Shown: positions 42,966 through 52,691 of the stretch, in pieces
Position numbering within the stretch: the first letter of the stretch is position 1
Layout: every line of letters begins with the position of its first letter
Source of the DNA: Bartonella fuyuanensis
Lineage (GTDB): Bacteria > Pseudomonadota > Alphaproteobacteria > Rhizobiales > Rhizobiaceae
Direction of reading: 5' to 3'
Assembly (NCBI RefSeq): GCF_014197255.1
Contig: NZ_JACIFE010000002.1
Location: 1 to 64,000 of the forward strand
Length of the DNA stretch: 64,000 nucleotides
Position numbers and translations under genes: made by a program
The notes under the pieces: model-generated
What the model was told of the DNA's origin: nothing
The model's input: the letters and a program-made list of their open reading frames with translations, nothing else
Database searches by the model: none

Positions 42966-43697
42966 ATGAAATGGAAAGAACAAGGTGTTATTCTTGGTAC
43001 ACGCCAATATGGTGAGACAAGTGTTATTCTTGAAATTATGACACGTGAACGTGGGCGTTATATGGGAGTGGTAAAAGGGGGGCGTTCGCGTCGGATGGTT
43101 GCTCTTCTTCAACCTGGCAATTTTGTTGAGGCTGAATGGTCGGCACGTTTAGAAGAACATTTGGGAATTTTTCGGCTTGAACCTCTTGACTTACATGCAG
43201 CACGATTAATCTGGTTACCAGAAGCACTTTATGCTTTGCAATTGTTAACTTTTCATTTACGACTTCTTCCTGAGCGTGATCCTCACCCTATTTTATATGA
43301 TATTTTACACCTTTTTATGCAGAACTTTGATGAACCATTTGTAAATGCGGAGTTACTGGTACGTTTTGAAATGAGGCTTCTTGAAGAACTTGGTTTTGGT
43401 CTTGATTTATCTTGTTGTACTGTAACAGGTCGTCAAGAAAAGCTTCATTACGTATCGCCAAGGTCTGGACGGGCTGTTTGTGAAGAAGCTGGAGAACCTT
43501 GGAAAAAAAAACTTCTCATTCTACCACAGTTTCTTGTGCAAAGAGTGACTCGTCCTACTGATTTTAGTGACATAATAAATGGTTTTATATTAACTGGCTT
43601 TTTTCTTATGCGTTATGTTTGGGAGCCACGAGACATAAAGCAGCCGTCAGTGCGCATAAATTTAATACACTTGTTTAAGCACCGATTTGGTATGTAG
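42966..43697 (+). CDS. recO: DNA repair protein RecO
   Basis: Loads RecA on gapped DNA with RecR and anneals strands. 243 residues. The N-terminal OB fold is visible (MKWKEQGVILGTRQYGETSV, MGVVKGGRSRR), followed by a helical C-terminal domain (LLVRFEMRLLEELGFGLDLS). The zinc-finger cysteines of some RecO proteins are only partly present: a pair at CCTV near 155 and one in AVCEE. It ends the lepB-rnc-era-recO run. Confidence 0.92.
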   Translation: MKWKEQGVILGTRQYGETSVILEIMTRERGRYMGVVKGGRSRRMVALLQPGNFVEAEWSARLEEHLGIFRLEPLDLHAARLIWLPEALYALQLLTFHLRLLPERDPHPILYDILHLFMQNFDEPFVNAELLVRFEMRLLEELGFGLDLSCCTVTGRQEKLHYVSPRSGRAVCEEAGEPWKKKLLILPQFLVQRVTRPTDFSDIINGFILTGFFLMRYVWEPRDIKQPSVRINLIHLFKHRFGM

Positions 43698-43741
43698 GCA
43701 TTAATTTATTGACCTAATAATTAAGTGAATAGAATGGGAAA

Positions 43742-44602
43742 ATGAAAATTTTAAAGACAATTGCTGAAGTTAGACGATATACTTCAGAGGAGCGGCGTTT
43801 AGGTTTTTCGATAGGGCTTGTTCCAACAATGGGGGCATTACATGATGGTCATCTTGCATTAGTACAGTGTGCAAGGGCAATGTGTGATCGAGTTTTGGTG
43901 TCTATTTTTGTCAATCCAAAACAATTTGAGCCTCATGAAGATTTTGCTCAATATCCAAGAGATTTGAGGAATGATTGTGTTTTATTGAAAAAAGTGGATG
44001 TGGAATGTGTTTTTGCTCCTTCTGTAGAAGAAATGTGGCCTTTAGGAAATGATACAATTGTGGAGGTGGAAAAATTATCACGTATTTTAATAGGAAAGTT
44101 ACGTCCGAGCCATTTTTGCGGTGTAACGAGTGTTGTTGCTAAGCTTTTTAATATTGTTCAGCCTGATAAGGCTTTTTTTGGGGAAAAGGACTTTCAACAA
44201 ATTTTAATTATTCGGCGTATGGTTGCAGATTTAGCGTTTCCTGTTGAGATTATTGGAGTCCCTATTTTACGTGAAGCAGATGGTGTAGCATACTCTTCCC
44301 GCAATCAGTTTTTAACATTAGAAGATCGTAAAGCTGCCAAAATTATTCCTGAAAGTGGAAGAGCTGCTGAAAAGCTTTACCATGAAGGTGAACGGTCGGT
44401 TGATAAGTTGTGCAAAGCTGTTCATGATATTTTACAACAAGAAACGCGTGCAATCATTGAAGCAGTGGATTTACGAGATATGGAAAGTTTATGCATGGTT
44501 AAAGGAACATTGGATAAACCTGCAGTTTTACTCCTTACTGTCCGTTTTGGTAAGGTAAGACTTATTGATCAATATATATTGCAAGAGAAGGGCAGAAAAT
44601 GA
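43742..44602 (+). CDS. panC: Pantothenate synthetase
   Basis: Joins pantoate and beta-alanine with ATP to form pantothenate, the precursor of coenzyme A. 286 residues. The nucleotide-binding sequence [15 protein letters not shown] (HIGH-like) at about 29-43, the FGEKDFQQ loop near 147 and the SSRNQFL segment (KMSKS-equivalent region) near 185 are present. It overlaps panB by four bases (ATGA). panD, which makes beta-alanine, is not in the window. Confidence 0.95.
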   Translation: MKILKTIAEVRRYTSEERRLGFSIGLVPTMGALHDGHLALVQCARAMCDRVLVSIFVNPKQFEPHEDFAQYPRDLRNDCVLLKKVDVECVFAPSVEEMWPLGNDTIVEVEKLSRILIGKLRPSHFCGVTSVVAKLFNIVQPDKAFFGEKDFQQILIIRRMVADLAFPVEIIGVPILREADGVAYSSRNQFLTLEDRKAAKIIPESGRAAEKLYHEGERSVDKLCKAVHDILQQETRAIIEAVDLRDMESLCMVKGTLDKPAVLLLTVRFGKVRLIDQYILQEKGRK

Positions 44603-45414
44603 GTGTACAAAGAATCATCAAGCGTATAACATCTTCCGAAATACGTTCAAGAAAGGGACAACAGCCAATTGTTTCTTTAACAGCTTATCAAGCTTATACT
44701 GCGCGGATTGCTGATCCATATTGTGATATCCTTTTGGTTGGTGATAGTGTTGGTATGGTTGTGTATGGGTTTGAAACAACACTTCCTGTTAATTTAGATA
44801 TGATGATTTTACATGGGAAAGCCGTGGTGCGTGGGTCTCGAAAAGCTCTTGTTGTTATTGATATGCCTTTTGGGTCTTATGAGGAAAGTCCAGAGCAAGC
44901 TTTTTTAAATGCAGCGCGTATCCTTGCACAAACAGGGTGTGGTGCAGTTAAGCTTGAAGGTGGTGTTTATATGGCGAAAACAATAGATTTTTTATGTAAA
45001 CGCGGCATTCCAGTGATGGGACATATTGGTCTCACACCCCAGGCGATGAATTGTTTGGGTGGTTTTAAAATACAAGGACGCAAGGAGAGTGATTGGCAAA
45101 AAATTGAAGAAGATGGAGCAGCGATTGAAGAGGCAGGTGCTTTTGCTGTTGTTTTAGAAGGGATTGTCGAACCTTTAGCAGTGAAACTTACGAAAAAGCT
45201 TTCTATTCCTACGATTGGTATAGGTGCGTCCAATCAATGTGATGGACAAGTATTGGTTATGGAAGATATGTTAGGTTATGGTGCTCATGTGCCAAAATTT
45301 GTTCGCCGCTATGGAGACCTTGAACAAGTCATGGAAACTGCAATCAGAAATTATGCAGAGGATGTTATATCTCGTGCTTTTCCAGCGGATGCTGAAGTTT
45401 ATAAATTAAAATAA
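44599..45414 (+). CDS. panB: 3-Methyl-2-oxobutanoate hydroxymethyltransferase
   Basis: First committed step to pantothenate: adds a hydroxymethyl group from methylene-tetrahydrofolate to 2-oxoisovalerate. 271 residues in a TIM barrel. Seen are [13 protein letters not shown] near the front, [11 protein letters not shown] (metal site), VKLEGG near 115, GHIGLTPQ near 138 and the catalytic-Glu region VLEGI near 180. Coupled to panC by an ATGA overlap. Confidence 0.95.
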   Translation: MSVQRIIKRITSSEIRSRKGQQPIVSLTAYQAYTARIADPYCDILLVGDSVGMVVYGFETTLPVNLDMMILHGKAVVRGSRKALVVIDMPFGSYEESPEQAFLNAARILAQTGCGAVKLEGGVYMAKTIDFLCKRGIPVMGHIGLTPQAMNCLGGFKIQGRKESDWQKIEEDGAAIEEAGAFAVVLEGIVEPLAVKLTKKLSIPTIGIGASNQCDGQVLVMEDMLGYGAHVPKFVRRYGDLEQVMETAIRNYAEDVISRAFPADAEVYKLK

Positions 45415-45775
45415 ACTTTCGGTTAAGATGAAAAGTTTGAAAAGGAAATATTTGTTATTTCGATATTAGGTGTACATTATTTCATATATTTTTTATGTAA
45501 TTTGGATGATGTTTTTTCTATTGCTTTTATAAATTATTAGCGAATAAGTAAGAGTTTTTTGAGGTTTTTATTGAGAGTAAGTGTTAGAGAATTTTTGGTT
45601 TCAATGATATTTTTTAAGCTACAAATTATTAAGAGTAATAATTGTAGAAATGCAAATTTTATAAAATGCTGATAAAAAAGGCGTTTGCTTATTTTTGTAT
45701 AAATACGCATGAGCTATGAACGGAAAAAGGTGATATATTTAGTTGTAATGACAAGAAATAAACAATGCTAGGAGC
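45415..45775. other. Gene-free spacer between convergent panB and the HD gene
   Basis: About 360 bases of AT-rich DNA with no coding frame, clear terminator or repeat that I can support. Confidence 0.5.
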
Positions 45776-46396
45776 TTAATATGATCTTTGAGTATCCAAG
45801 TCATGAAAGCGAATTAAAAAATCTTTTTCAATTTGTTGTGTGGAATAGGGATGTAAGTTGAGGTTATTGGGTAAAATGTTATTAGGAGAACCAAAATAGC
45901 TCAGGGCTTCTTCTGTGTTAAATCCAGCAAGTGTGATCGCTTCATAATATGCTGCGATGCAGTCGGCCTGTTTGATTTTTTTTAAAAGTTTTTGAGAAAG
46001 ATCAACAGAAAGAGAAAAGCGCATGTAGATAGCATCTTGAATACGTTTTTCGATGTATTCGTATTGTTTTCCTATGACAGCTTTAAAGGGTGAAATTATA
46101 TCTCCGATGACATATTCCGGTGCATCATGAAGAAGAGCGTAAAGGCATTCCTCGCTTTGCGATTGGGGGAAAAGTTTTCGAAATATTTGTTCAACTAAAA
46201 TTGAATGTTGTGCAACAGAATAAACATGTTCCCCTCGTGTTTGACCGTTCCAACGTGCTAGGCGGGCAAGTCCATGAGCAATATCTTCAATTTCAACATC
46301 CAAAGGAGAGGGGTTGAGAAGATCAAGTCTCCGTCCAGAAAGCATTCTTTGCCAAGCACGTGTTTCTCCATTTTTTAATAATTCAGCTTTAGCCAT
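45776..46396 (-). CDS. HD-domain hydrolase (YfbR-like)
   Basis: Metal-dependent phosphohydrolase of 206 residues. The HD pattern is clear: EHVYSVAQHSILVEQ with the first His residues, then LLHDAPEYVIGDIISP with the HD doublet, and a distal Asp in IKQADCIAAYYE. YfbR of E. coli is a 5'-deoxynucleotidase; similar alphaproteobacterial proteins are annotated the same way, but the substrate of this one is not established. It starts inside the ygfZ end (eight-base overlap), so the two are cotranscribed. Confidence 0.82.
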   Translation of the reverse strand: MAKAELLKNGETRAWQRMLSGRRLDLLNPSPLDVEIEDIAHGLARLARWNGQTRGEHVYSVAQHSILVEQIFRKLFPQSQSEECLYALLHDAPEYVIGDIISPFKAVIGKQYEYIEKRIQDAIYMRFSLSVDLSQKLLKKIKQADCIAAYYEAITLAGFNTEEALSYFGSPNNILPNNLNLHPYSTQQIEKDFLIRFHDLDTQRSY

Positions 46397-47261
46397 GAGT
46401 GTTTTCTATGGTATTTTCAGGAAAGGTGAAATTCATATTTTCAGCAATGCTTATGGTGATAGGAATATTTTTTACAGTAAAGGGAATGTTATGATCCATA
46501 GCATCTTTGACGTGATCAATGCGCATTAAAGCAAGAGCTTTATTTTCTACACATGTTCCCAAGTATCCGAGCACTTTTGTTCCCGCTTCAATGCTAGCTT
46601 GAGGGGTTAATTCACACTGCCCTTTTACAATCAAAATACGACGGCGTGCTGCACGGTGATGGTGCATTCGTGAAACGACTTCTTGTCCAATATAACACCC
46701 TTTGTTGAAGGCAAGTCCATTGATTTGATCGTAATTAATATCATGAGGAAAGACTTTTCCGATTTCATAATCTTGACCGCTTTCTGCAATTGCATAACGG
46801 ATACGCAGGTGATTCCATATGTTATGATACTTTGAAGTCAAAAAAGGTGTTTTGCCGTAGATTCGTATTATTTTTTCTTTTGGTGGGAATCGCTTATCAA
46901 CAAAACTTGAATTAAAATTCGAAGTGTCTGATTCATTATTCCAAAAAATTGTCACAAGTTCTTGTGATGGTTGTGTAATTTCTATTTTTTTACGCAGTTT
47001 ATAGAGTAACAGACGCTTGTGGAGCGTATCGGCTAAAGGCATACTAATATCAATCAAATAACCATCTTCTTTTTTGCCAATCAGAAAATCAGCAAGGACC
47101 TTGCCTTGTGGAGATAAGAGGGCTCCAGGGAAAATTTCTTGTGGGCGGATTTTTCTTACATCTGTTGTGATTAGGGATTGCAGAAAATCTGTTGCTTCTT
47201 CGCCTGTAATTTGAATAATTTTACGATTTTTAAAGCAAATGGCATTTTGTTTTTCAATCAT
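46389..47261 (-). CDS. ygfZ: Folate-binding YgfZ/GcvT-like protein
   Basis: Tetrahydrofolate-using protein that helps assemble or repair certain Fe-S enzymes. The diagnostic KGCYIGQEVVSRM motif with its conserved Cys is present near residue 185, with an N-terminal ITGEEATDFLQSLITTDV segment and LLSPQGKVLADF near 45-60. The longest frame starts at 47321 and would overlap the pyrC start region; the ATG at 47261, preceded by AAGG nine bases before, gives the usual N-terminus (MIEKQNAIC) and about 290 residues. Divergent from pyrC by a very short promoter space of 64 bases. Confidence 0.9.
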   Translation of the reverse strand: MIEKQNAICFKNRKIIQITGEEATDFLQSLITTDVRKIRPQEIFPGALLSPQGKVLADFLIGKKEDGYLIDISMPLADTLHKRLLLYKLRKKIEITQPSQELVTIFWNNESDTSNFNSSFVDKRFPPKEKIIRIYGKTPFLTSKYHNIWNHLRIRYAIAESGQDYEIGKVFPHDINYDQINGLAFNKGCYIGQEVVSRMHHHRAARRRILIVKGQCELTPQASIEAGTKVLGYLGTCVENKALALMRIDHVKDAMDHNIPFTVKNIPITISIAENMNFTFPENTIENTHG

Positions 47262-47325
47262 GGTTCTTGCCTTTCTGCTCAAAGTTACATAATCGATAAG
47301 TGAGCAATATGTAAGGATCATGGTT

Positions 47326-48654
47326 ATGTTTAAAACATTTGATACAATTTTTAAAGGTGCAACACTTGTGAATCATGATGGAAGAAGTAAGCGTGATATT
47401 GGTGTTACAAATGGCTGCATTGCTGAAATTGGTGACCTTACATGTGCGTCAGCTGGTGAGGTGATTGATTGTACGGGGCTTCATATTTTGCCGGGTATTA
47501 TTGATAGTCAAGTACATTTTCGTGAACCAGGCAATGAATATAAGGAGGATTTGGAAAGTGGCTCGTATTCCGCTGTGTTAGGGGGTGTTACAGCAGTTTT
47601 TGAAATGCCTAATACCAAACCATTGACAATATCAAAAGAAACATTAAGCGATAAGCTAAGACGCGGATTTCATCGAATGCATTGTGATTTTGCATTTTGG
47701 GTTGGAGGAACACGTGAAAATGCGCATGAATTGTCTGAATTAGAAAGACTTCCTGGTGTAGCTGGAGTGAAAGTCTTTATGGGGTCTTCTACGGGTGATC
47801 TTTTGGTCGATGATGACGAAAGTATACGCTTTATTTTGAAGAATACGCGCCGTCGTGCAGCTTTTCATTCTGAAGATGAGGCGAGGCTCAAAGAGCGTAA
47901 AATATTGCGTATTGAGGGGGATGCATCATCACATCCAATTTGGCGTGATGAAGTAACGGCATTAAAATGTACACAACGTTTGGTAAAAATTGCACATGAG
48001 ACAAAAGCACGGATTCATATTTTACATCTTTCAACAGCAGAAGAAATTGATTTTCTAAAAAAACATAAGGATGTTGCAACAATTGAAGTGACACAACATC
48101 ATTTGACTCTCACAGATGCTGATTATAAGTTGTTTGGTACATTAATTCAGATGAATCCACCTATTCGTGGGTTGCGTCACCGTGAAGCTCTTTGGTATGG
48201 TGTTCAGCAGGGGATTATTGATATTTTAGGCTCAGATCATGCTCCTCATACTCTTGAAGAAAAGCTTCGGTCTTATCCCTCTTCACCTTCAGGAATAACA
48301 GGTGTGCAAACAACAGCAGCAATTATGTTGACACATGTGAATGCAGGGAAAATATCTCTTGAGCGTTTCGTGGATCTTACTTCCCATGGCCCTAGTCGTA
48401 TTTTTGGGATAAGTTGTAAAGGACGCCTTGCTGTGGGATATGATGCTGATTTAACCATTATTGATCTTAAGCGAGAAGAAACTATTACCAATAGTTTAAT
48501 TGGTTCTCGTGCCGGTTGGACACCTTATGATGGGCAAAAGGTTAAAGGTTGGCCTGTTGGAACTATTGTACGAGGTATGCGTGTTATGTGGGAAGGTGAA
48601 GTTGTCACGCCTTCCCAAGGAGAGCCTGTTAAATTTGTAGAAACTTTGGTGTAA
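47326..48654 (+). CDS. pyrC: Dihydroorotase
   Basis: Cyclises carbamoyl-aspartate to dihydroorotate. Amidohydrolase fold of about 442 residues. The metal site HFREPG near 62, the KVFMGSSTG region near 150 in the position of the metal-bridging lysine, HLSTAEE near 235 and GSDHAPHTLEEK near 305 are seen. An ATG at 47320 is only three bases from AAGG; the ATG at 47326 has better spacing and is preferred. The C-terminus has the amidohydrolase end KGRLAVGYDADLTIID. With carB and pyrE it covers three pyrimidine steps in the window. The metal ligands support an active enzyme rather than an inactive PyrC-like partner. Confidence 0.93.
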   Translation: MFKTFDTIFKGATLVNHDGRSKRDIGVTNGCIAEIGDLTCASAGEVIDCTGLHILPGIIDSQVHFREPGNEYKEDLESGSYSAVLGGVTAVFEMPNTKPLTISKETLSDKLRRGFHRMHCDFAFWVGGTRENAHELSELERLPGVAGVKVFMGSSTGDLLVDDDESIRFILKNTRRRAAFHSEDEARLKERKILRIEGDASSHPIWRDEVTALKCTQRLVKIAHETKARIHILHLSTAEEIDFLKKHKDVATIEVTQHHLTLTDADYKLFGTLIQMNPPIRGLRHREALWYGVQQGIIDILGSDHAPHTLEEKLRSYPSSPSGITGVQTTAAIMLTHVNAGKISLERFVDLTSHGPSRIFGISCKGRLAVGYDADLTIIDLKREETITNSLIGSRAGWTPYDGQKVKGWPVGTIVRGMRVMWEGEVVTPSQGEPVKFVETLV

Positions 48655-49066
48655 ACAGTTTAAATTTTATAGATTTTAGTCTGTTGTGCTATAAAATACT
48701 ATCTCTTAGAGTAGGAATATAAGGCGGATCAAGCTTTTTTAGCACATAAGCATTTTTGGGGTGCATATTGAATATGCGTAGGCTTGTTTTCAAATCTTGA
48801 GTGCATTTAGTTGAGTGAATCAAATGAAGAGGAAATCAAGAAGAATTTGTTTAACAAAAACCCAGATGATTTACAAACTAGCGTTAAGAGTAGGGAGGAA
48901 GCCAAAGAATGATTTTTTATGGGAAAAGCCACTCATAAGAATGAAAGCGTGTCAAGGCATTATTCTGCAAAGGTTTTTCTATTTTCAGAGTTGGTTGATT
49001 GTCATTTGTGAAGAGATTATCATTGATATTGCTAAAATGGAAGGAAATATTTTTTGTATGGATTAA
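48655..49066. other. Spacer with a possible decayed gene
   Basis: About 410 bases between pyrC and a minus-strand gene. A plus frame at 48811-48912 (TTG start) encodes a protein-like charged peptide (SESNEEEIKKNLFNKNPDD) and stops; another frame (48815-49066) continues past it with poorer composition. This may be the remains of a gene broken by a frameshift. No family recognised. Confidence 0.35.
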
Positions 49067-49435
49067 TTATTTATAACGCATGAGGAGGTTTTCGGATAAA
49101 TTTCTTCCTTCATCAATGTATCTTTGATTGGCTTCAATTGCTGCTTGTGTACAATAAGGATAATTTTCTGAGAAAGCACGATACGCTTCATTAAACGCTT
49201 CATAAAAATAAGCACGTCTTTGTGGAATGGGATGTTCTGCTTCAATCAGGGCGTTCATGTAGTCATACCATTGGTTTGTTGGAGGTTTGCAAAGATTTTG
49301 GAGAGAATGGAGTGATCCCAAAATTTCCGCTAATCGGAGTAATTTTTTCTCATAAGGTGGGGATTGTTGCGCAAAAGTTGGCATTGAACTTGCAATAAAT
49401 ATTAAAATAAGGATGTTTATCAATCTAGAATGCAT
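49067..49435 (-). CDS. TIGR02301-type periplasmic protein
   Basis: Small exported protein of 122 residues, with a signal peptide at 1 to about 22 (IFIASSMPTFAQQ). The mature part matches the pattern of a family seen in Rhizobiales: LLRLAEILGSLHSLQNLC, WYDYMNALIEAE, RRAYFYEAFNEAYRAF, YPYCTQAAIEANQRYIDEG. Two conserved Cys residues could form a disulfide. The function is unknown. It stands alone. Confidence 0.8.
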   Translation of the reverse strand: MHSRLINILILIFIASSMPTFAQQSPPYEKKLLRLAEILGSLHSLQNLCKPPTNQWYDYMNALIEAEHPIPQRRAYFYEAFNEAYRAFSENYPYCTQAAIEANQRYIDEGRNLSENLLMRYK

Positions 49436-49923
49436 AGTTTTTATTTCTTTCCTTGAATAAAATCCTTTACAGATAAAATAATTGTGTCATGAGAACGATA
49501 TCAAAAATAGAGTTATTGTTACATTTTTTCAATTATTGATTATAAAATGTAGGGCGTAGGAGACAGTAAGGAAACCATTATGGAATATTGAAAATACTGA
49601 TAAAGTTTTTTGTGATAAAAAATTTAATATTAGCTTCTTACAGTCTATTTTTTATGTAAATTTATTAAATTTTATTGTCGTGCTCATAGAATTTTTTCTA
49701 AGCTCGTTTTGTTCAAGGAGGGAGAAGATCTCTCTCATAAAATGCTTTTATCCAATAAAATAGATTATCATTATGATAAATGATGGATATAGCCTCAATA
49801 ATACAATGGAGAAGAAAAATTTATTAGAAGATAAAAGTTTTTAGCCTAAATCGTAGGATGCGATAATTTGAGGCATGATACATCTAAAAAGAGTGGCGCA
49901 TAATATCATTTGTGGAGTCAGTG
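49436..49923. other. Gene-free divergent spacer before cysS
   Basis: About 490 bases holding the promoters of the small periplasmic gene and cysS. No hairpin, repeat or coding frame worth listing was seen. Confidence 0.5.
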
Positions 49924-51426
49924 ATGAAAGAGTTGCGATTTTATAATACGTTGACACGTAAAAAAGAAAATTTTACAGCAATAGATGCAACAAGAGTACG
50001 TCTTTATGTTTGTGGCCCGACAGTTTATGATTATGCGCATATAGGAAATGCCCGCTCTGTTATTGTTTTTGATATTTTATTTCGCTTATTGCGGCATGTT
50101 TATGGCCATGAGCATGTTCTCTATGTGCGTAATATTACAGATGTTGATGATAAAATTAATGCCCGAGCGGCTCGCGAGTATCCAAATTTGTCATTGAATG
50201 ACGCTATTCGTCAATTAACAGAACGTACATATTCCCAGTTTCAACACGATACAATAGCCCTTGGTTGTCTATTGCCAACTAGCCAGCCGCGCGCAACCGA
50301 GCATTTAGAAGAGATGCGCTGTTTAATTGAAAGATTGCTTGAAAAAGGGTACGCTTATAAAGCGGAAAATCACATATTATTTTCTGTAAGTAGTATAAAA
50401 AAACCTCCTTATTATGGGGCATTTGCAAATCGTTCTGTAGATGAAATGAAGGCAGGGGCGCGTATCGATGTTGCTGCTTATAAAAGGGAGGAGATGGATT
50501 TTGTTTTATGGAAACCTTCGGTAGAAGGAGAACCAGGTTGGGAATCTCCGGCTGGAATTCCTGTTTTAGGTCGTCCAGGTTGGCATATTGAATGTTCTGC
50601 AATGTCAATGGCAAAGTTATTAGCACCGTACGGCGGTGGTTTAATCTGTGATGATCCAACCGCTAATATTTTTGATATCCATGGCGGTGGACTTGATTTA
50701 ATTTTTCCTCATCATGAAAATGAGATTGCACAAAGTTGTTCAGCTTTTGGAACGGAGCGGATGGCTAATTTTTGGATGTATAATGGGTTTTTACAAGTTG
50801 AAGGAAAAAAGATGTCGAAAAGCTTTGGAAATTTCATAACCATTCGTTCCATTTTAGAGAATAATTTTTTTGAGTTTAATGGTGTTTTAACCGATAAAAT
50901 GAAACAAAATTGGGCTGGTTTGTCTGTGCGTTTTTCGATGTTGCAAACGCATTATCGTGAACCATTAAATTGGACAACGCAGCGTTTGATGCAATCGAGC
51001 AGAGAGTTGTACCATTGGTATGAATTGCTCCGTAGCAAAAAGAGAGAAATGGAAAATAGTGAATCGACTGATAATACTTTAATTGATGCACTCAGTGATG
51101 ATCTTAATACTCCAAAAGCATTGACTCTTTTGCGAAGATTTTATAAAAAGGGGAATGCGTTGGCTCTTGCAAATGGGATGAATTTGTTAGGATTGTTACG
51201 GCAAGAGTGGATTAAGGAAAGAGACTGTCCATTATTTATAAGAAAAACTTTTCTCGACTCAGAATTTATTGATCAGCGGATTGCTGAAAGAATGCGGCTT
51301 ATCCATAATAAAGAGTGGGAAGCTGCGGATACAATTCGTGATGAGCTTGCAGCTGCGGGGATTCTTTTAAAAGATAGTAAGGATCCGCAGAGTGGTGAGC
51401 GTATAACCCTGTGGGAAATAAAATGA
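49924..51426 (+). CDS. cysS: Cysteinyl-tRNA synthetase
   Basis: Charges tRNA-Cys. Class I synthetase of 500 residues. Zinc Cys in [19 protein letters not shown] with the HIGH-like motif, a second zinc region [27 protein letters not shown], and [12 protein letters not shown]. It carries the short insertion before FDIHGGG ([17 protein letters not shown]) found in alphaproteobacterial enzymes. The longest frame begins with GTG at 49912; the ATG at 49924 has GGAG six bases upstream and fits better. No Cys-biosynthesis neighbours. Confidence 0.95.
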   Translation: MKELRFYNTLTRKKENFTAIDATRVRLYVCGPTVYDYAHIGNARSVIVFDILFRLLRHVYGHEHVLYVRNITDVDDKINARAAREYPNLSLNDAIRQLTERTYSQFQHDTIALGCLLPTSQPRATEHLEEMRCLIERLLEKGYAYKAENHILFSVSSIKKPPYYGAFANRSVDEMKAGARIDVAAYKREEMDFVLWKPSVEGEPGWESPAGIPVLGRPGWHIECSAMSMAKLLAPYGGGLICDDPTANIFDIHGGGLDLIFPHHENEIAQSCSAFGTERMANFWMYNGFLQVEGKKMSKSFGNFITIRSILENNFFEFNGVLTDKMKQNWAGLSVRFSMLQTHYREPLNWTTQRLMQSSRELYHWYELLRSKKREMENSESTDNTLIDALSDDLNTPKALTLLRRFYKKGNALALANGMNLLGLLRQEWIKERDCPLFIRKTFLDSEFIDQRIAERMRLIHNKEWEAADTIRDELAAAGILLKDSKDPQSGERITLWEIK

Positions 51427-51452
51427 CTCTAACTTTCTTCTTCTAGCAGCTC

Positions 51453-51753
51453 TCATAAAAAGGGGCATTCTGTCCTGCAATAAGACGACGAAAAAATTGA
51501 ATAGCGCGCAGAAAAATTAAAAGATGCACTCAGGGTTTGCCAAATAAGTAAAACAGATAATAATTGAACGCTACTAATATTCTGATTATAGATAGCTTCT
51601 CCAACTAATACTTCATATAACAAAATTGCTAACTGAATCAATTGGTGTCATTTGATTAAGATTACCACGACCCATTGCTCTTATAAATAAAGGAAAGTAA
51701 TAAGATCGACAACTAATTTTAGGCAACATACCTATAATAATATAAAATTCCAT
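51453..51753 (-). pseudogene. DUF421 (YetF-like) membrane protein, frameshifted fragment
   Basis: Two minus-strand frames together spell the start of a DUF421 protein. The first (ATG at 51753, with AAGGAG upstream) gives MEFYIIIG...FIRAMGRGNLNQMTPIDSV and stops at 51613. The second (51641-51453) continues with VLVGEAIYNQNISSVQLLSV. In intact members such as YetF the same blocks run together (LLGK..FSQITPFDF..., then ELVGNAVYD). One frameshift separates them and the C-terminal domain is missing, so this is a dead fragment. It lies directly downstream of an integrase fragment on the same strand. Confidence 0.75.
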
Positions 51754-51756
51754 TAT

Positions 51757-52052
51757 ATTCTCCTTTAAATAATGGAGATTGCTTATTGCTTCACGCTTTT
51801 GTTTCTTTTGTTCTTTAATAGGGTCATGCCCCTTATGTAAAACAGAACGCCATTAGATTTGCACATTTACGGGCTTGTTTTAAAGAGACATCTCGCAATG
51901 CTCCTAAGCCTATTTCACGGCGGCGCTCATGAATGGTATAACAATAAAGCCATTGAACACCTCCATCTTTACGTTTGTGAAGAAGCAAGCCGGCACCATC
52001 ATTATATACCAGCCCCCAATGTTGCGGCAGCCCTTGCATTAAGACGGTTCAT
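51757..52052 (-). pseudogene. Phage/island integrase N-terminal fragment, two frameshifts
   Basis: Three minus-strand segments in different frames line up as the N-terminal (DUF4102) arm-binding domain of a tyrosine integrase. From 52052: MNRLNARAAATLGAGI; then YNDGAGLLLHKRKDGGVQW and GLGALRDVSLKQAR in the 52039-51833 frame; then SVLHKGHDPIKEQKKQKREA in a third frame. About 100 codons remain of an expected 380 or more, and no catalytic domain is present. It marks an old prophage or genomic-island insertion. No tRNA gene was found beside it. Confidence 0.8.
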
Positions 52053-52250
52053 AAGAATTATTTTCACTCCTTGCTTCTATGGTTTTTTAGCCACATACTC
52101 ATCCTGCTTGTGATGTGCAAAGAAATGGTTTTGATTGATTCAAGATAAACAGCTTTGAAATGGGAGAACCTTACGATATTAAAGACTTTCATTCAATATG
52201 AATAACGATAAATCAATATATTGTAATTTTAGATGGAGTCTTTCAAATGG

Positions 52251-52296
52251 ACATGACTTAGAGATCACTGTTAATGATCTCATTATAATGTCATGT
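52251..52296. repeat. Long two-block dyad in the decayed island
   Basis: ACATGAC (52251-52257) pairs with GTCATGT (52290-52296), and inside it GAGATCA (52261-52267) pairs with TGATCTC (52275-52281), with a seven-base loop. The unpaired arms are three and eight bases. It lies in non-coding DNA between the integrase fragment and the ABC transporter gene. It may be an operator, an RNA structure or the remains of a small mobile element. Confidence 0.6.
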
Positions 52297-52390
52297 CTTA
52301 AAGGTTGTCACTTACATGAATTAGCTTTTGTTTTTTTGGGAAACCAATGATGATTGCACAGTCATAAAAAAGGAAAAGGGTAAGAAATCG

Positions 52391-52589
52391 ATGATTGTAG
52401 TAGAAAATGATGAAGTTCTTGATGACGCTCTTAAAGAAATTGGTAAAACGAAAAAGTGGTTTCAAGCAGAATCGAAAAAAGTACGTAAAGGTTGAAAATT
52501 TATTTGCAGCAGAGTGGTATGAGAATACGGATGCAAATAATAAATTGTATAATGGATTATTTCTTGTTCCTTTAAAAAAAACAGTTTAA
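52391..52589 (+). other. Two short overlapping frames, possible broken small gene
   Basis: A frame from ATG 52391 to TGA 52495 encodes MIVVENDEVLDDALKEIGKT and a basic end (34 residues). A second frame (52407-52589) carries on with AAEWYENTDANNKLYNGLF. The two could be halves of one small protein split by a frameshift. No family recognised; it lies in the same decayed island. Confidence 0.3.
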
Positions 52590-52691
52590 CTTCAGACAAC
52601 GAGTAGAGATGATTTATTAGAAATGTCATGAAGAGATAAATCTAGATAATGACAGGAAAGCTGTTTGTGTGGATGTTAGAGTAAGAGCTTT

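Noticed and set aside
51859-52113. 84-codon plus-strand ORF
   Set aside because: Shadow of the integrase fragment, which reads clearly on the minus strand.
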